Below are positions 9,092-17,203 of a DNA stretch of 30,370 nucleotides, in pieces. Source of the stretch: Bacteroidota bacterium (GTDB lineage: Bacteria; Spirochaetota; Spirochaetia; JABMQR01). A program made the translations under genes and the position numbers. The DNA is taken from contig JABMQR010000047.1 in the NCBI GenBank assembly GCA_013202335.1, forward strand, positions 1 to 30,370. The letters are read 5' to 3'. The notes under the pieces were generated by a model that worked only from the letters and a program-made list of their open reading frames with translations, was not told where the DNA came from and did not search any database. Position 1 is the first letter of the stretch; each line of letters starts with the position of its first letter.

Positions 9092-10434
9092 AGTACTCTC
9101 CGTGATGCAATACGATCCTTTGCCCTTCGATAAAAAATTCTGCTTACCCAGATAACCACTACAGCACCCGTGGCCCAACTTATAGGTATACTGATCCATA
9201 TCCCGAAAATTCCATACTGCTTTCCCATGACCCAGGCTGCCGGAATTCTGACAAACCAGAGAATTACCAGAGATATGATCATCGGGACAAATGTGTTTCC
9301 CAATCCTTTTATAATTCCCAAATTGATATACATGAATGAGGCGAAAAAATATGCGGTACTGGCAATCTTGATATACTGATGCCCCATCCTGATAACTTCC
9401 GGATTGGTGTTAAATAAGAATATCATATGATCCCCGAACATCCACATAAAAATCATCAGTACCAGAGAACAGGTCCATCCGATTTTCAAAGCTGCCTTTT
9501 TCCCCTGCTTGATTCTTTCAATTTCACCAGCCCCGTAGTTTTGTGAGGTAAAGAGTGTCATAGCATGTGCCAACTCCATAATCGGCAGACCTGCAAAGGA
9601 ATCGATCCTCATTCCCGCAGTATATGCAGCTATAACAGTCGTACCAAATGGGTTAATCATCGCCTGAATCACTATTCTCCCAACGGCAGTTATAATCCGC
9701 TGAAACGCTTCTGGTGTACCTATTGCAATTCCCTTCCGGAGATACTTCATCGATAGTTCAAGATGCCGGAAATGAAATGATACTAACGGGTTATACCGGT
9801 TTATATAGAGAAGACATGCGAAGAAGGCTGTTCCCTGGGCTGTTACAGTCGCATATGCAGCTCCCGCTATTCCCATTTCAAAAACTACTACAAATAATAA
9901 ATCCAGTCCGACATTGAGGAATACTGCCACAAGAAGAAAGTAGAACGGAGTTTTTGAGTTACCCGTTCCCCGCAATATTCCACTAAAGGTGTTATATCCC
10001 GCCAGGAAGAACATTCCCAAAAAAATTACCCGAAGATATGCTTTAGCATCCGTAACAATTTCATCCGGAGTACGGATCAGTCGTAAAATTGGTTCAGCAA
10101 GAAAAAAACCTGCAATTCCCACTAAAACAGCAGCAACCAATACCGCTATCAAATAAGAATCAATAACTTTCTTTAAACCTCTGTAATCTTCAGCACCGAA
10201 ATAGCGTGCGGTCAGTATGTCAGCCCCCGCACCAATCCCAATCAGCAGGGAGACAATCATCAATATTATTGGGTTGCTTACACCCACAGATGCCAATGCC
10301 GATTCTCCCAGAAACCTGCCGACAATTATACTGTCAACGGTCTGAAACAGTTGCTGAATAATACTCCCCGCTATCAAGGGAAGCACAAATGCCGCAATGA
10401 CTCTGGTCTCACTTCCTGAAGTTAAATTTTTCAT
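9088..10434 (-). CDS. MATE family efflux transporter
   Basis: About 448 residues with twelve strongly hydrophobic segments, a multidrug and toxic compound extrusion (MATE) antiporter of the DinF/NorM superfamily in the inner membrane. The N-terminus (LTSGSETRVIAAFVLPLIAG, then IIQQLFQTVDSIIVGRFLG) is the typical MATE first helix and loop. Two ATGs are possible: 10452 with no ribosome site, or 10434 with GGGAAG about 10 bases upstream and the family-like start MKNLTSG; I take the latter. It is separated from the binding-protein gene by a 9-bp hairpin and is coupled to the M29 gene by an ATGA overlap. An exporter between an importer and peptidases may remove surplus amino acids or a toxic product. 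Confidence 0.88.
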   Translation of the reverse strand: MKNLTSGSETRVIAAFVLPLIAGSIIQQLFQTVDSIIVGRFLGESALASVGVSNPIILMIVSLLIGIGAGADILTARYFGAEDYRGLKKVIDSYLIAVLVAAVLVGIAGFFLAEPILRLIRTPDEIVTDAKAYLRVIFLGMFFLAGYNTFSGILRGTGNSKTPFYFLLVAVFLNVGLDLLFVVVFEMGIAGAAYATVTAQGTAFFACLLYINRYNPLVSFHFRHLELSMKYLRKGIAIGTPEAFQRIITAVGRIVIQAMINPFGTTVIAAYTAGMRIDSFAGLPIMELAHAMTLFTSQNYGAGEIERIKQGKKAALKIGWTCSLVLMIFMWMFGDHMIFLFNTNPEVIRMGHQYIKIASTAYFFASFMYINLGIIKGLGNTFVPMIISLVILWFVRIPAAWVMGKQYGIFGIWISIPISWATGAVVVIWVSRIFYRRAKDRIASRRVL

Positions 10435-10466
10435 TTTGTCAAAGCTTCCCATGGGGTTATGAAATA

Positions 10467-10493
10467 ATGCTGCGGCCTCAAAGACCGCAGCAT
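10467..10493 (-). terminator. Hairpin between binding-protein and MATE genes (attenuator or partial terminator)
   Basis: Nine-bp perfect arms ATGCTGCGG and CCGCAGCAT with a 9-base loop. On the minus strand the stem is followed by TATTTCATAACC, which is not a real U-tract. It may act as a partial terminator or as a 3' stabiliser that keeps the importer mRNA more abundant than the downstream genes. Confidence 0.5.
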
Positions 10494-10527
10494 ACTGTTA
10501 CGAGTTAATTTCCACTGTATTATGTTG

Positions 10528-12150
10528 CTATTTTGTTATGTTGATATACTTATAATCAAACTGTACACCAGTGGCAAATCTTCTGAAGCCCTCAACACCA
10601 TCACGTACAAGATAGTTTGCAACAGTATAATTCTGTGGGATAAAAATGAACTTATCCAAAACATATTTTTCTGCCTGCATGAGCAGATTTATTCTTTCAT
10701 CTCCTGATGTTACAAATGTCTGTTCAATCAGATCCATGATATAGGGATCATCCCACTTGTTTTCATAGTAGATGAAGTCAAGAAAGTAACTTGCATCCTG
10801 TGTAATGCCAGTTCGTCCACCACCGACTACCATATCGAAGGTACCGTTCATAAGGAGCGGTATAAGCATTTTTACCTGCATTGGAACAACTTTTAGGTTG
10901 AGATCAAGGGTCTTGAACCACATTTGCTGAATTGCCTGAGCAAGTTTCTTTGAATTCGGGCTGTCAACACACTGCAAGGTGATTGAATCTTCAAACTCTT
11001 TAACTGTCATGCCTAACTCTTTAAGTCCTGCAGTAAATAGTTCTTTTGCTTTTTCTGCTGCACCAGGTATGTTTGAGAGATCTTTTACAATATCTCCTGC
11101 CTGTTCACGGAAATCGCCGTTATTTGTACCACGAACTCCCGGAGGTACCATACCATAAGCAGGAAGATCACCAGTTGCAAGAACTTTTTCAACATAGTCT
11201 TTTCTGTTGAAAGATATTGAGAGTGCTTCTCTGATTTTAATATTATCAAGAACTTCCTTCCCAGGGTTAAACTCGATGAAACTTACACGGGGAATTGGCA
11301 TGGTATTGAATTCTGCACTGTCCCGGTATTTCCCGAGGAAATCTGAAGCAACTTCCATGAAATCAAGTTCACCAGTTTCATAGAGACCGACTACAGCATT
11401 AACATCACGAGCCAGTGATATGACAACTTTGCCCAATGCTACATTTGCAGCATCCCAATAATTTTCGTTCTTTTCAAGAACTATTTCTGCATCATGTTCC
11501 CAGCTAACCAGTTTAAAAGGACCGGATGCCACTACTTTACCAATATCGGTACCATACAGATCTGCGTTTGCCTCACGTGCAGCTTTTTGAACGGGAGCGA
11601 ATCCAGGGCTTTTTACCAGATCAATAAAATAATCAACGGGTCTGCGGAGTGTAATTTCTACGGTATTTTGGTCGATAGCTTTGACACCAAGATCGGCAAC
11701 AGCCATATCTCCGGCAACAATTGCCTCTGCATTGAGAATATCATAGTAATCGAATGATTTCTCTGATGCAACTGCTGGATCTACAGCACTTTGAAAATTG
11801 AATACGATGTCATCAGCAGTAACAGCTGTTCCATCTTCCCATTTTGCATCCTTGCGGAGCATGAATGTGTAGACTGTTCTTTCATCATTCACTTCATATC
11901 CTGTAGCTAATCCAGGTTCCCATGTCTCAGGGTCTGTGGACGGTCGCAGGAGCGGTTCATGAATAGCCAGTATTATACTGGTAGCTTTGTCATCACGAAA
12001 ATGAATCGGGTCAAGAATCTGTGGTTCCTGATCGATATTGATCTTGAATTCCTGAACAGCTTCAGCCTCTGCATCAGCAGCACCAGCTGCAAAGATTGGA
12101 GAAACCAGTACTAAACCTAGAACCATTAACAATAGAATTTTTTTACACAT
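10528..12150 (-). CDS. Peptide/oligopeptide ABC transporter substrate-binding protein
   Basis: A 540-residue family 5 extracellular solute-binding protein (DppA/OppA type). Residues 1-21 form a signal peptide (positive CKK, hydrophobic LLLMVLGLVLV, then SPIFA before AGAAD). There is no lipobox cysteine at the cleavage site, so it is probably periplasmic rather than a lipoprotein. The mature part begins with the family features PQILDPIHFRD and WEPGLATGYEV, and TAVTADDIVFNF is the conserved loop. AGGAGGT precedes the ATG. It follows the ATPase gene after only 38 bases, so it is the last gene of the importer block rather than the first as is common. The Ala/Gly/Glu-rich stretch after cleavage resembles spirochaetal binding proteins. 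The ligand is presumably a di- or oligopeptide or a modified amino acid. Confidence 0.9.
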   Translation of the reverse strand: MCKKILLLMVLGLVLVSPIFAAGAADAEAEAVQEFKINIDQEPQILDPIHFRDDKATSIILAIHEPLLRPSTDPETWEPGLATGYEVNDERTVYTFMLRKDAKWEDGTAVTADDIVFNFQSAVDPAVASEKSFDYYDILNAEAIVAGDMAVADLGVKAIDQNTVEITLRRPVDYFIDLVKSPGFAPVQKAAREANADLYGTDIGKVVASGPFKLVSWEHDAEIVLEKNENYWDAANVALGKVVISLARDVNAVVGLYETGELDFMEVASDFLGKYRDSAEFNTMPIPRVSFIEFNPGKEVLDNIKIREALSISFNRKDYVEKVLATGDLPAYGMVPPGVRGTNNGDFREQAGDIVKDLSNIPGAAEKAKELFTAGLKELGMTVKEFEDSITLQCVDSPNSKKLAQAIQQMWFKTLDLNLKVVPMQVKMLIPLLMNGTFDMVVGGGRTGITQDASYFLDFIYYENKWDDPYIMDLIEQTFVTSGDERINLLMQAEKYVLDKFIFIPQNYTVANYLVRDGVEGFRRFATGVQFDYKYINITK

Positions 12151-12188
12151 TGTTTACCTCCTGAATGTGTTTTTATAGTCATATTTGT

Positions 12189-13151
12189 CTATCCCAGTTT
12201 ATGGCATGCTGCCAGATGGCCGGGTGAGACTTCGTTCATAATCGGTGTCTCAAGACGGCATTTTTCAAATACCTCCGGACACCTTGAAGCAAACCTGCAT
12301 CCTGCAGGTGGGTTTATAGGGCTTTGGACATCGCCTTTAATATCTCTCTGTTTACGATTTCTCTCTATCTCAGGATCCGGGACGGGTATGGCGGAGAACA
12401 GGACTTTCGTATAGGGGTGAACAGGATTCTTATAAATTTCACCACTGCCCGCATACTCCATAATATGTCCGAGATACATAACAGCTATGTTGTCAGAAAT
12501 GTGCTTTACCATACTCAGATCATGAGCTATGAAAAGATAGGTCAAACCAAGCTTTCGCTGAAGGTTGATAAGTAAGTTCATTACCTGTGCCTGGATCGAT
12601 ACATCCAATGCTGATATAGGTTCATCACAAATAATGAATTGAGGATTCATTGCAAGTGCACGGGCTATACCTATTCGCTGCCGTTGTCCACCAGAAAATT
12701 CATGGGGAAATCGATTTGCATGTTCTTCGCACAATCCTACCATTTCAAGCAATTCAACGATTCTCTTCTTTTTCTCTTTTGCACTATACAGTTTCCGGAT
12801 ATCCCACCCTTCAGCGATAATATCCGAGACTGTCATCCGCGGGTTTAGGGATGAGTAGGGATCCTGAAAAATCATCTGCATGCTTGAGGCCAGTTGTACC
12901 CGATCCTTTCTGTTCTGCGTACTTATATCCTGACCATTAAGCACAATTTTTCCATCAGTTTTCTCGTAAATATGGATCAGAGTCCTACCGAGTGTTGTTT
13001 TCCCACACCCTGACTCTCCGACCAATCCAAGAGTCTCACCCTTTCTGATGGTAAAGCTAACACCATCTACAGCCTTTAACACTCTTCCATGGCCAAGATT
13101 GAAATGTTTTTTCAATGAATCAACTTGCAGTAAAATATTTTGATCACTCAT
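12189..13151 (-). CDS. oppF: Oligopeptide/dipeptide ABC transporter ATP-binding protein (OppF/DppF type)
   Basis: A 320-residue cytosolic ATPase subunit of the importer. Walker A is GESGCGKTT (about residues 45-53), the ABC signature is [15 protein letters not shown], Walker B ends in FIICDEP, and the switch His is in FIAHDLS. The C-terminal extension with four cysteines ([15 protein letters not shown] and AACHKLG) is the oligopeptide-family tail known to hold an iron-sulfur cluster in DppD-type proteins. The start at 13151 is an ATG with AGGGG upstream. A TTG two codons earlier is possible but less likely. Its first codons overlap the end of the partner ATPase gene by 8 bases, indicating coupled translation and equal stoichiometry. 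Confidence 0.93.
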   Translation of the reverse strand: MSDQNILLQVDSLKKHFNLGHGRVLKAVDGVSFTIRKGETLGLVGESGCGKTTLGRTLIHIYEKTDGKIVLNGQDISTQNRKDRVQLASSMQMIFQDPYSSLNPRMTVSDIIAEGWDIRKLYSAKEKKKRIVELLEMVGLCEEHANRFPHEFSGGQRQRIGIARALAMNPQFIICDEPISALDVSIQAQVMNLLINLQRKLGLTYLFIAHDLSMVKHISDNIAVMYLGHIMEYAGSGEIYKNPVHPYTKVLFSAIPVPDPEIERNRKQRDIKGDVQSPINPPAGCRFASRCPEVFEKCRLETPIMNEVSPGHLAACHKLG

Positions 13152-14181
13152 TTCCAACCCCTGTTTTCCGGCCGGTTATCGGGTTCTTCACGCCTGGAGC
13201 ACTTGTATGATAGAGCCAGCAGTGCGCAAAATGTTTTTCTGAAGCATCCATTTGTGGAGGAAAGTGGCTGCTGCACACTTTCATTCTGTAAAAGCACCGA
13301 GCTGCAAAGGGACAACCTTTCGGTGGTTTAAATAGATCCGGGGGAGTCCCCTCTATTGGGGTGAGGTCCTCCTTGGCATCTGAATCAAGTAGGGGTATTG
13401 AATTCAACAAACCCCAGGTGTATGGATGTTGAGGATTTTTAAAAATATCATCAACACTGCCGGTCTCAACAATTTTTCCTGCATACATAACTGCAACTCT
13501 GGTTGCTATATTTGCAATCACTCCAAGATCATGCGTAATCATGATTATTGAAGTCCCAAACTCTTTTTGGATTTTTTTCATCAATTCCAGTATCTGTGAT
13601 TGTGTTGTTACATCAAGGGCTGTGGTGGGTTCATCCGCTATCAGCAATTTTGGATTTACTGCCATTGCCAACGCGATCATTGCTCTTTGCCTCATCCCCC
13701 CACTGAATTCATGAGGATACTGCTTGAACCGCATCTCCGGACTGGGGAGGCCTACCAGCTTCAGCATCTCGATCGCCCGGTCTCTTGCTTGTTCCTTAGT
13801 AATATCTGTGTAGCATTTAGTTATTCCTTCCACTATCTGCTTACCTATTTTCATAGTTGGATTGAGTGAAGTCATCGGATCCTGGAAAATCATCCTGATA
13901 TCACGAGCTCTGATGCACTTCATCTCTTTTGCAGTAAAATTGGATATCTCTTTCTCTTCCAGAAATATCCGCCCCTCTTTCATTCGTCCCGGGGGCATAG
14001 GATTCAGTTTGGTAACGGCTTTTGCGGTTACAGATTTACCGCATCCGGATTCACCCACTATACCGAGAGTTTCGCCTTTCTGCACATAGAAGCTTACCCC
14101 TCTCACCGCCTGAACTTCTCCGGCATAGGTATCAAATGAAAACGAGAGGTTGTCTATGGTTATAACATGTTCTTTATTCAT
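13144..14181 (-). CDS. oppD: Oligopeptide/dipeptide ABC transporter ATP-binding protein (OppD/DppD type)
   Basis: A 345-residue ATPase, partner of the OppF-type subunit. Walker A is GESGCGKS, the signature is FSGGMRQRAMIALAM, Walker B is LLIADEPTTALD and the switch His is in MITHDLG. The C-terminal tail carries the family cysteines (GCPFAARCFYRMKVC and HFAHC), consistent with an iron-sulfur site, and the PPDLFKPPKGC segment that binds the permease side. GAGATTAAGAGG precedes the ATG. It lies 9 bases downstream of the permease gene and overlaps the next ATPase gene. Confidence 0.93.
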   Translation of the reverse strand: MNKEHVITIDNLSFSFDTYAGEVQAVRGVSFYVQKGETLGIVGESGCGKSVTAKAVTKLNPMPPGRMKEGRIFLEEKEISNFTAKEMKCIRARDIRMIFQDPMTSLNPTMKIGKQIVEGITKCYTDITKEQARDRAIEMLKLVGLPSPEMRFKQYPHEFSGGMRQRAMIALAMAVNPKLLIADEPTTALDVTTQSQILELMKKIQKEFGTSIIMITHDLGVIANIATRVAVMYAGKIVETGSVDDIFKNPQHPYTWGLLNSIPLLDSDAKEDLTPIEGTPPDLFKPPKGCPFAARCFYRMKVCSSHFPPQMDASEKHFAHCWLYHTSAPGVKNPITGRKTGVGNE

Positions 14182-14190
14182 TACAGCCTC

Positions 14191-15120
14191 TTAATCTCTC
14201 AGTTTTGGGTCAAGCGCATCACGCAGACCATCACCCAGCAGGTTAAAGCTAAGCATTGATAATGAAATCAACAGTGCTGGAAACGCCAGTTGATAGGGGA
14301 ATACTAGTAGTTTTGCAGCTCCGTCAGAGGCCAGGACTCCCCAACTTGCCATCGGCATAGGCAGCCCTAATCCAATATAGCTAAGAAAAGCTTCAGCAAA
14401 AATTGCACGTGGAATAGTGAATGCGAGATTAGTCAAAACGGGACTCATCGCATTGGGAAGCAGGTGCTTTCCGATAATCCAAAAACTTTTTGCTCCTAAC
14501 GTCTGGGAGGCCATAACAAATTCAGTCTCTCTTATTTGGAAGACCTGCCCTCTAAAAAGCCTGGCCATATTCACCCAACCAGTAGCTGATATGGCAACAA
14601 TGATTGGCCAAATTCCAGGTTTCATTATCAGAACCAGCATAAGAATCCAGAGCATTTGAGGCACTGCGGTGATTATTTCGCAGATCCTCATCATGATGTT
14701 GTCAGTTTTTCCTCCGAGATAACCGGATATTCCGCCATATATTATCCCGAATCCTCCATTTATAACGGTTGCCACAAATGCTATAAATAAAGAAACTCTG
14801 GCACCTTCCCAGGATCGAACCCATATATCTCTTCCAAGTTCATCTGTTCCGAACAAATGTGCTACAGAAGGGGTGTTGTTAATTACATCAAAATCTTGTT
14901 CATAATAGGTGTATTTGCTGATCATTGGTGCAAATACTGCAAGAAATATCATTGAAATCAGTAACAGTACAGCAAACAGTGCTACTTTATTTTTTTTGAA
15001 TCTTCGCCATGCATCTTTCCAGTAACTTAGACTGGGCCGAGTCAATTTCTCTGACTCACCAACCTCAGCAGGTTCAAAGACAAACATTTCAGGCTGTAAT
15101 TTTGGTTCTTCTTGAAGCAT
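14191..15120 (-). CDS. oppC: Peptide ABC transporter permease (OppC/DppC type)
   Basis: A 309-residue inner-membrane permease. A cytosolic N-terminal region of about 45 residues (WKDAWRRFKKNKVA) leads into the first membrane helix (ALFAVLLLISMIFLAVFAP), and five more follow, as usual for OppC/DppC. The cytosolic EAA-type loop that docks the ATPase is in ASQTLGAKSFWIIGKHLLPN, and SYIGLGLPMPMASWG is a family hallmark near the C-terminus. The periplasmic segment HLFGTDELGRDIWVRS is the typical conserved stretch after helix 1. AAGGGG precedes the ATG. Confidence 0.93.
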   Translation of the reverse strand: MLQEEPKLQPEMFVFEPAEVGESEKLTRPSLSYWKDAWRRFKKNKVALFAVLLLISMIFLAVFAPMISKYTYYEQDFDVINNTPSVAHLFGTDELGRDIWVRSWEGARVSLFIAFVATVINGGFGIIYGGISGYLGGKTDNIMMRICEIITAVPQMLWILMLVLIMKPGIWPIIVAISATGWVNMARLFRGQVFQIRETEFVMASQTLGAKSFWIIGKHLLPNAMSPVLTNLAFTIPRAIFAEAFLSYIGLGLPMPMASWGVLASDGAAKLLVFPYQLAFPALLISLSMLSFNLLGDGLRDALDPKLRD

Positions 15121-15144
15121 ATTAAAATCCCCTTACCTTTGCGC

Positions 15145-16065
15145 CTAGGCCTGTACTTTAATCCGTGGATCAACCACACCATAGAGAATATCCACTATAA
15201 AATAGAGCATTACGGTAATTGTTGAAAATATTACGGTCAGTCCCATAATCATTGTATAATCAGTATTTTGTATTGCGATAATAAAGGCCTGCCCGATTCC
15301 CGGGATGTTAAAGATTTTTTCTATTACGAAATTCCCCATCAAAACACCTGCCAGCATTGGTCCAAGTGATGTGACCAGAGGCAGAATTGAGTTCCGCAGA
15401 ACATGTTTTCTGATGACTTCTCCCCTGCTTAAGCCCTTCGATACCGCAGTGCTGATATAATCCTGATTTAGGACATCCAGCATGCTTGTGCGAAGCATTC
15501 TTGCATAGAAGGCCACGTTCTGCATTGTTGCTGCAGCGATCGGCAGGATGATAAATTTCATACTGCCCCATCCGGCAACCGGCAGGATCCTTGCTTTCAC
15601 CCCGAAGATGAACTGCAGAAGTGATCCAAAGACAAAGTTTGGAACAGATACTCCGATTATTGCCAATAGGATTATGAAATAATCAAATCCCCGCCCCCTT
15701 TTCAGAGCAGCAAAAATTCCTAATATCATTCCAACAATGCCACCAATAATTACTCCGCCGAAACCTATTATGAATGATTCAGGCATTCCGTCAGCAACTT
15801 TCCCAATAACGCTTTGCCCCTTATATTTCATGGAGATTCCAAAATCTCCTTTCACCAGATTTCCCAGATAGATAACGTATTGCTGAAATAAAGGTTTATC
15901 CAGGCCATATTTTGCCTCAAGATTTGCCCGAACCTCGGGAGGAGTCTCTCTGGGCAAACTAAAAGGATCTCCAGGAACAGCATGCATGAGGAAAAATGTT
16001 ATAGTCACAATAACTAAGAGGGTTATGAGCATGGAAATGAATCGTTTTGCTATATATTTACCCAT
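15145..16065 (-). CDS. oppB: Peptide ABC transporter permease (OppB/DppB type)
   Basis: A 306-residue permease, partner of the OppC-type subunit. It has six membrane helices with helix 1 right at the N-terminus (MLITLLVIVTITFFLMHAVP) followed by the family-typical PGDPF segment. The ATPase-docking EAA loop is in DYISTAVSKGLSRGEVIRKH. GGGAGA lies before the ATG. First of the four core transporter genes, starting 55 bases after the stop of the epimerase-like gene. Confidence 0.93.
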   Translation of the reverse strand: MGKYIAKRFISMLITLLVIVTITFFLMHAVPGDPFSLPRETPPEVRANLEAKYGLDKPLFQQYVIYLGNLVKGDFGISMKYKGQSVIGKVADGMPESFIIGFGGVIIGGIVGMILGIFAALKRGRGFDYFIILLAIIGVSVPNFVFGSLLQFIFGVKARILPVAGWGSMKFIILPIAAATMQNVAFYARMLRTSMLDVLNQDYISTAVSKGLSRGEVIRKHVLRNSILPLVTSLGPMLAGVLMGNFVIEKIFNIPGIGQAFIIAIQNTDYTMIMGLTVIFSTITVMLYFIVDILYGVVDPRIKVQA

Positions 16066-16120
16066 TTTATCTCCCTACATAAGGTAATAATCATCAGTTT
16101 CTAAAAAAAATGGATTTCAG

Positions 16121-16825
16121 TTATTTATTAAATTTTGCATCTGCCGCATCAAGAGCTGCTCTGAACTCTTTCACACCAGCAGTTATTCCATCTGCATGCT
16201 GAAAAATAGCAGAGGATACAACCATTGCATCAACACCTTCCTGTACCAGCTCTTCCACATTGAATGATCTGATTCCCCCATCGACACATAATTCACATGA
16301 AGGGTTTTTCTCTGCAATCATCTCTTTTGCCTTTCGTATCATGGTTAATGCTGATTTCCTCCAATACCAGTTATCATCATTCACACCATGAATAACCAGG
16401 TGCAGCCGGTCGATGTCATATATTGATTCATCAACGAAACAGAGTGGTGTATATGCTCCGACAGTAAGCCCAATCTTCATCCCAAAATCACGACAGTACC
16501 TGACAATATAGGCAAGGGGTGCACCAATAAAATTCTCTGCAGGCAGTACCAGCATATTTGCTCCGGCTGCCGCTATCTTCTCAATAAATAATCTGTCACA
16601 ATCTTTCAGATAGGCGTGGCATTCAATGGGTTTTTCTGTATAAGGCCTGATTCCTTCAATAACCTGATGACCACCCATTAGCTGCATATTTTTTAGATCA
16701 TGCATATCTGCGGCATCTGAATGTATATAGTCAGCACCAGCTTCACTTACCTCTTTTACGATATCTGCCATATGGCCATAATCCACATGGGCCAGACCTG
16801 CAACGATTTTTATCTTACTGCTCAT
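16121..16825 (-). CDS. Divergent ribulose-phosphate 3-epimerase-like (TIM-barrel) protein
   Basis: A 234-residue protein with the layout of the ribulose-phosphate 3-epimerase family. The metal/catalytic set is kept: H35 and D37 in IHSDAAD, H70 in ECHAYL and D182 in CVDGGI, where the two Asp are the acid/base pair in known epimerases. Other hallmarks are lost: the N-terminal PSxLxxD serine is not there (AGLAHVD), the NPGFGGQ loop is replaced by HGVNDDNWYW (146-155), and the phosphate-binding GS before the last helix is SS (VSSAIF). It may therefore epimerise or isomerise something other than a pentose phosphate. It has an AGGAGG site and is the first gene of the leftward run containing the peptide importer. 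I know of no established reason for an epimerase there. Confidence 0.75.
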   Translation of the reverse strand: MSSKIKIVAGLAHVDYGHMADIVKEVSEAGADYIHSDAADMHDLKNMQLMGGHQVIEGIRPYTEKPIECHAYLKDCDRLFIEKIAAAGANMLVLPAENFIGAPLAYIVRYCRDFGMKIGLTVGAYTPLCFVDESIYDIDRLHLVIHGVNDDNWYWRKSALTMIRKAKEMIAEKNPSCELCVDGGIRSFNVEELVQEGVDAMVVSSAIFQHADGITAGVKEFRAALDAADAKFNK

Positions 16826-16994
16826 AATATCCTCCTGATTTCTGTAGCATAATAACTTGATGATTGTGACTCAGTAGATGAAAATACAGAACTCCCTGAA
16901 TCATATTGTTCAAACAAACCGACTGATTAGATTTGCTGGAAAATCAATCCCAAACACTCCATCATCAAAACGGTATCCCAACCGCTTCTCCTGT

Positions 16995-17009
16995 CGATTT
17001 AGTAAATCG
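16995..17009. promoter_or_regulatory. Candidate operator: perfect 7-1-7 palindrome
   Basis: CGATTTA-G-TAAATCG, a perfect inverted repeat in the divergent control region, about 185 bases from the leftward start and 195 from the rightward start. It is a candidate site for the YheO/DauR-type regulator encoded at 18814. No matching copy was found before the regulator gene itself. Confidence 0.4.
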
Positions 17010-17115
17010 TAACACGAATTATTTCTCACGTCAATAATTATTTCTTTCTAAATGATAATTATTTTTTACCTTAACAACCTTTTATCTCTATTATTTCCAA
17101 GTTTTTATGATTTTT

Positions 17116-17132
17116 AATAATAATTTATTATT
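17116..17132. promoter_or_regulatory. AT-rich inverted repeat just upstream of the -35 box
   Basis: AATAAT-5-ATTATT, ending 3 bases before the -35 element of the PLP-lyase promoter. It is a possible activator or UP-element-like site. AT-rich sequence makes chance occurrence likely. Confidence 0.3.
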
Positions 17133-17135
17133 TAG

Positions 17136-17165
17136 TTGACTATTATTTTATTGTCGTGATAATAT
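17136..17165 (+). promoter_or_regulatory. Strong sigma-70-like promoter of the PLP-lyase gene
   Basis: TTGACT (17136-17141), 18-base spacer, TAATAT (17160-17165). The predicted start of transcription is about 17172, giving a short leader with CGGAGGT directly before the coding region. Confidence 0.75.
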
Positions 17166-17203
17166 ATTCTCATAATAATCAAAATATTAAACGGAGGTAG
17201 ATG

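Larger units (their letters stand above)
16826..17203. promoter_or_regulatory. Divergent control region between peptide operon and PLP-lyase gene
   Basis: About 375 bases without a gene. The right part is very AT-rich and contains the rightward promoter at 17136-17165. It includes a perfect 15-base palindrome (16995-17009), an AT-rich inverted repeat (17116-17132) and two near-identical ATAATTATTT blocks around 17034-17065. The leftward promoter for the importer run must also lie here, but I find no close match to both boxes; TTGAAC near 16910 on the minus strand is a weak candidate. Confidence 0.6.

Noticed and set aside
3001..9917. Many open frames of 60-120 codons on the strand opposite the peptidase, dehydrogenase, amidohydrolase and MATE genes.
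   Set aside because: They lie entirely inside well-supported genes, lack ribosome sites and show no recognisable motifs, so they are shadows of the real coding strand.
13152..13157. TTG start for the OppF-type ATPase two codons upstream of the ATG.
   Set aside because: The ATG at 13151 has better ribosome-site spacing and is the preferred codon.
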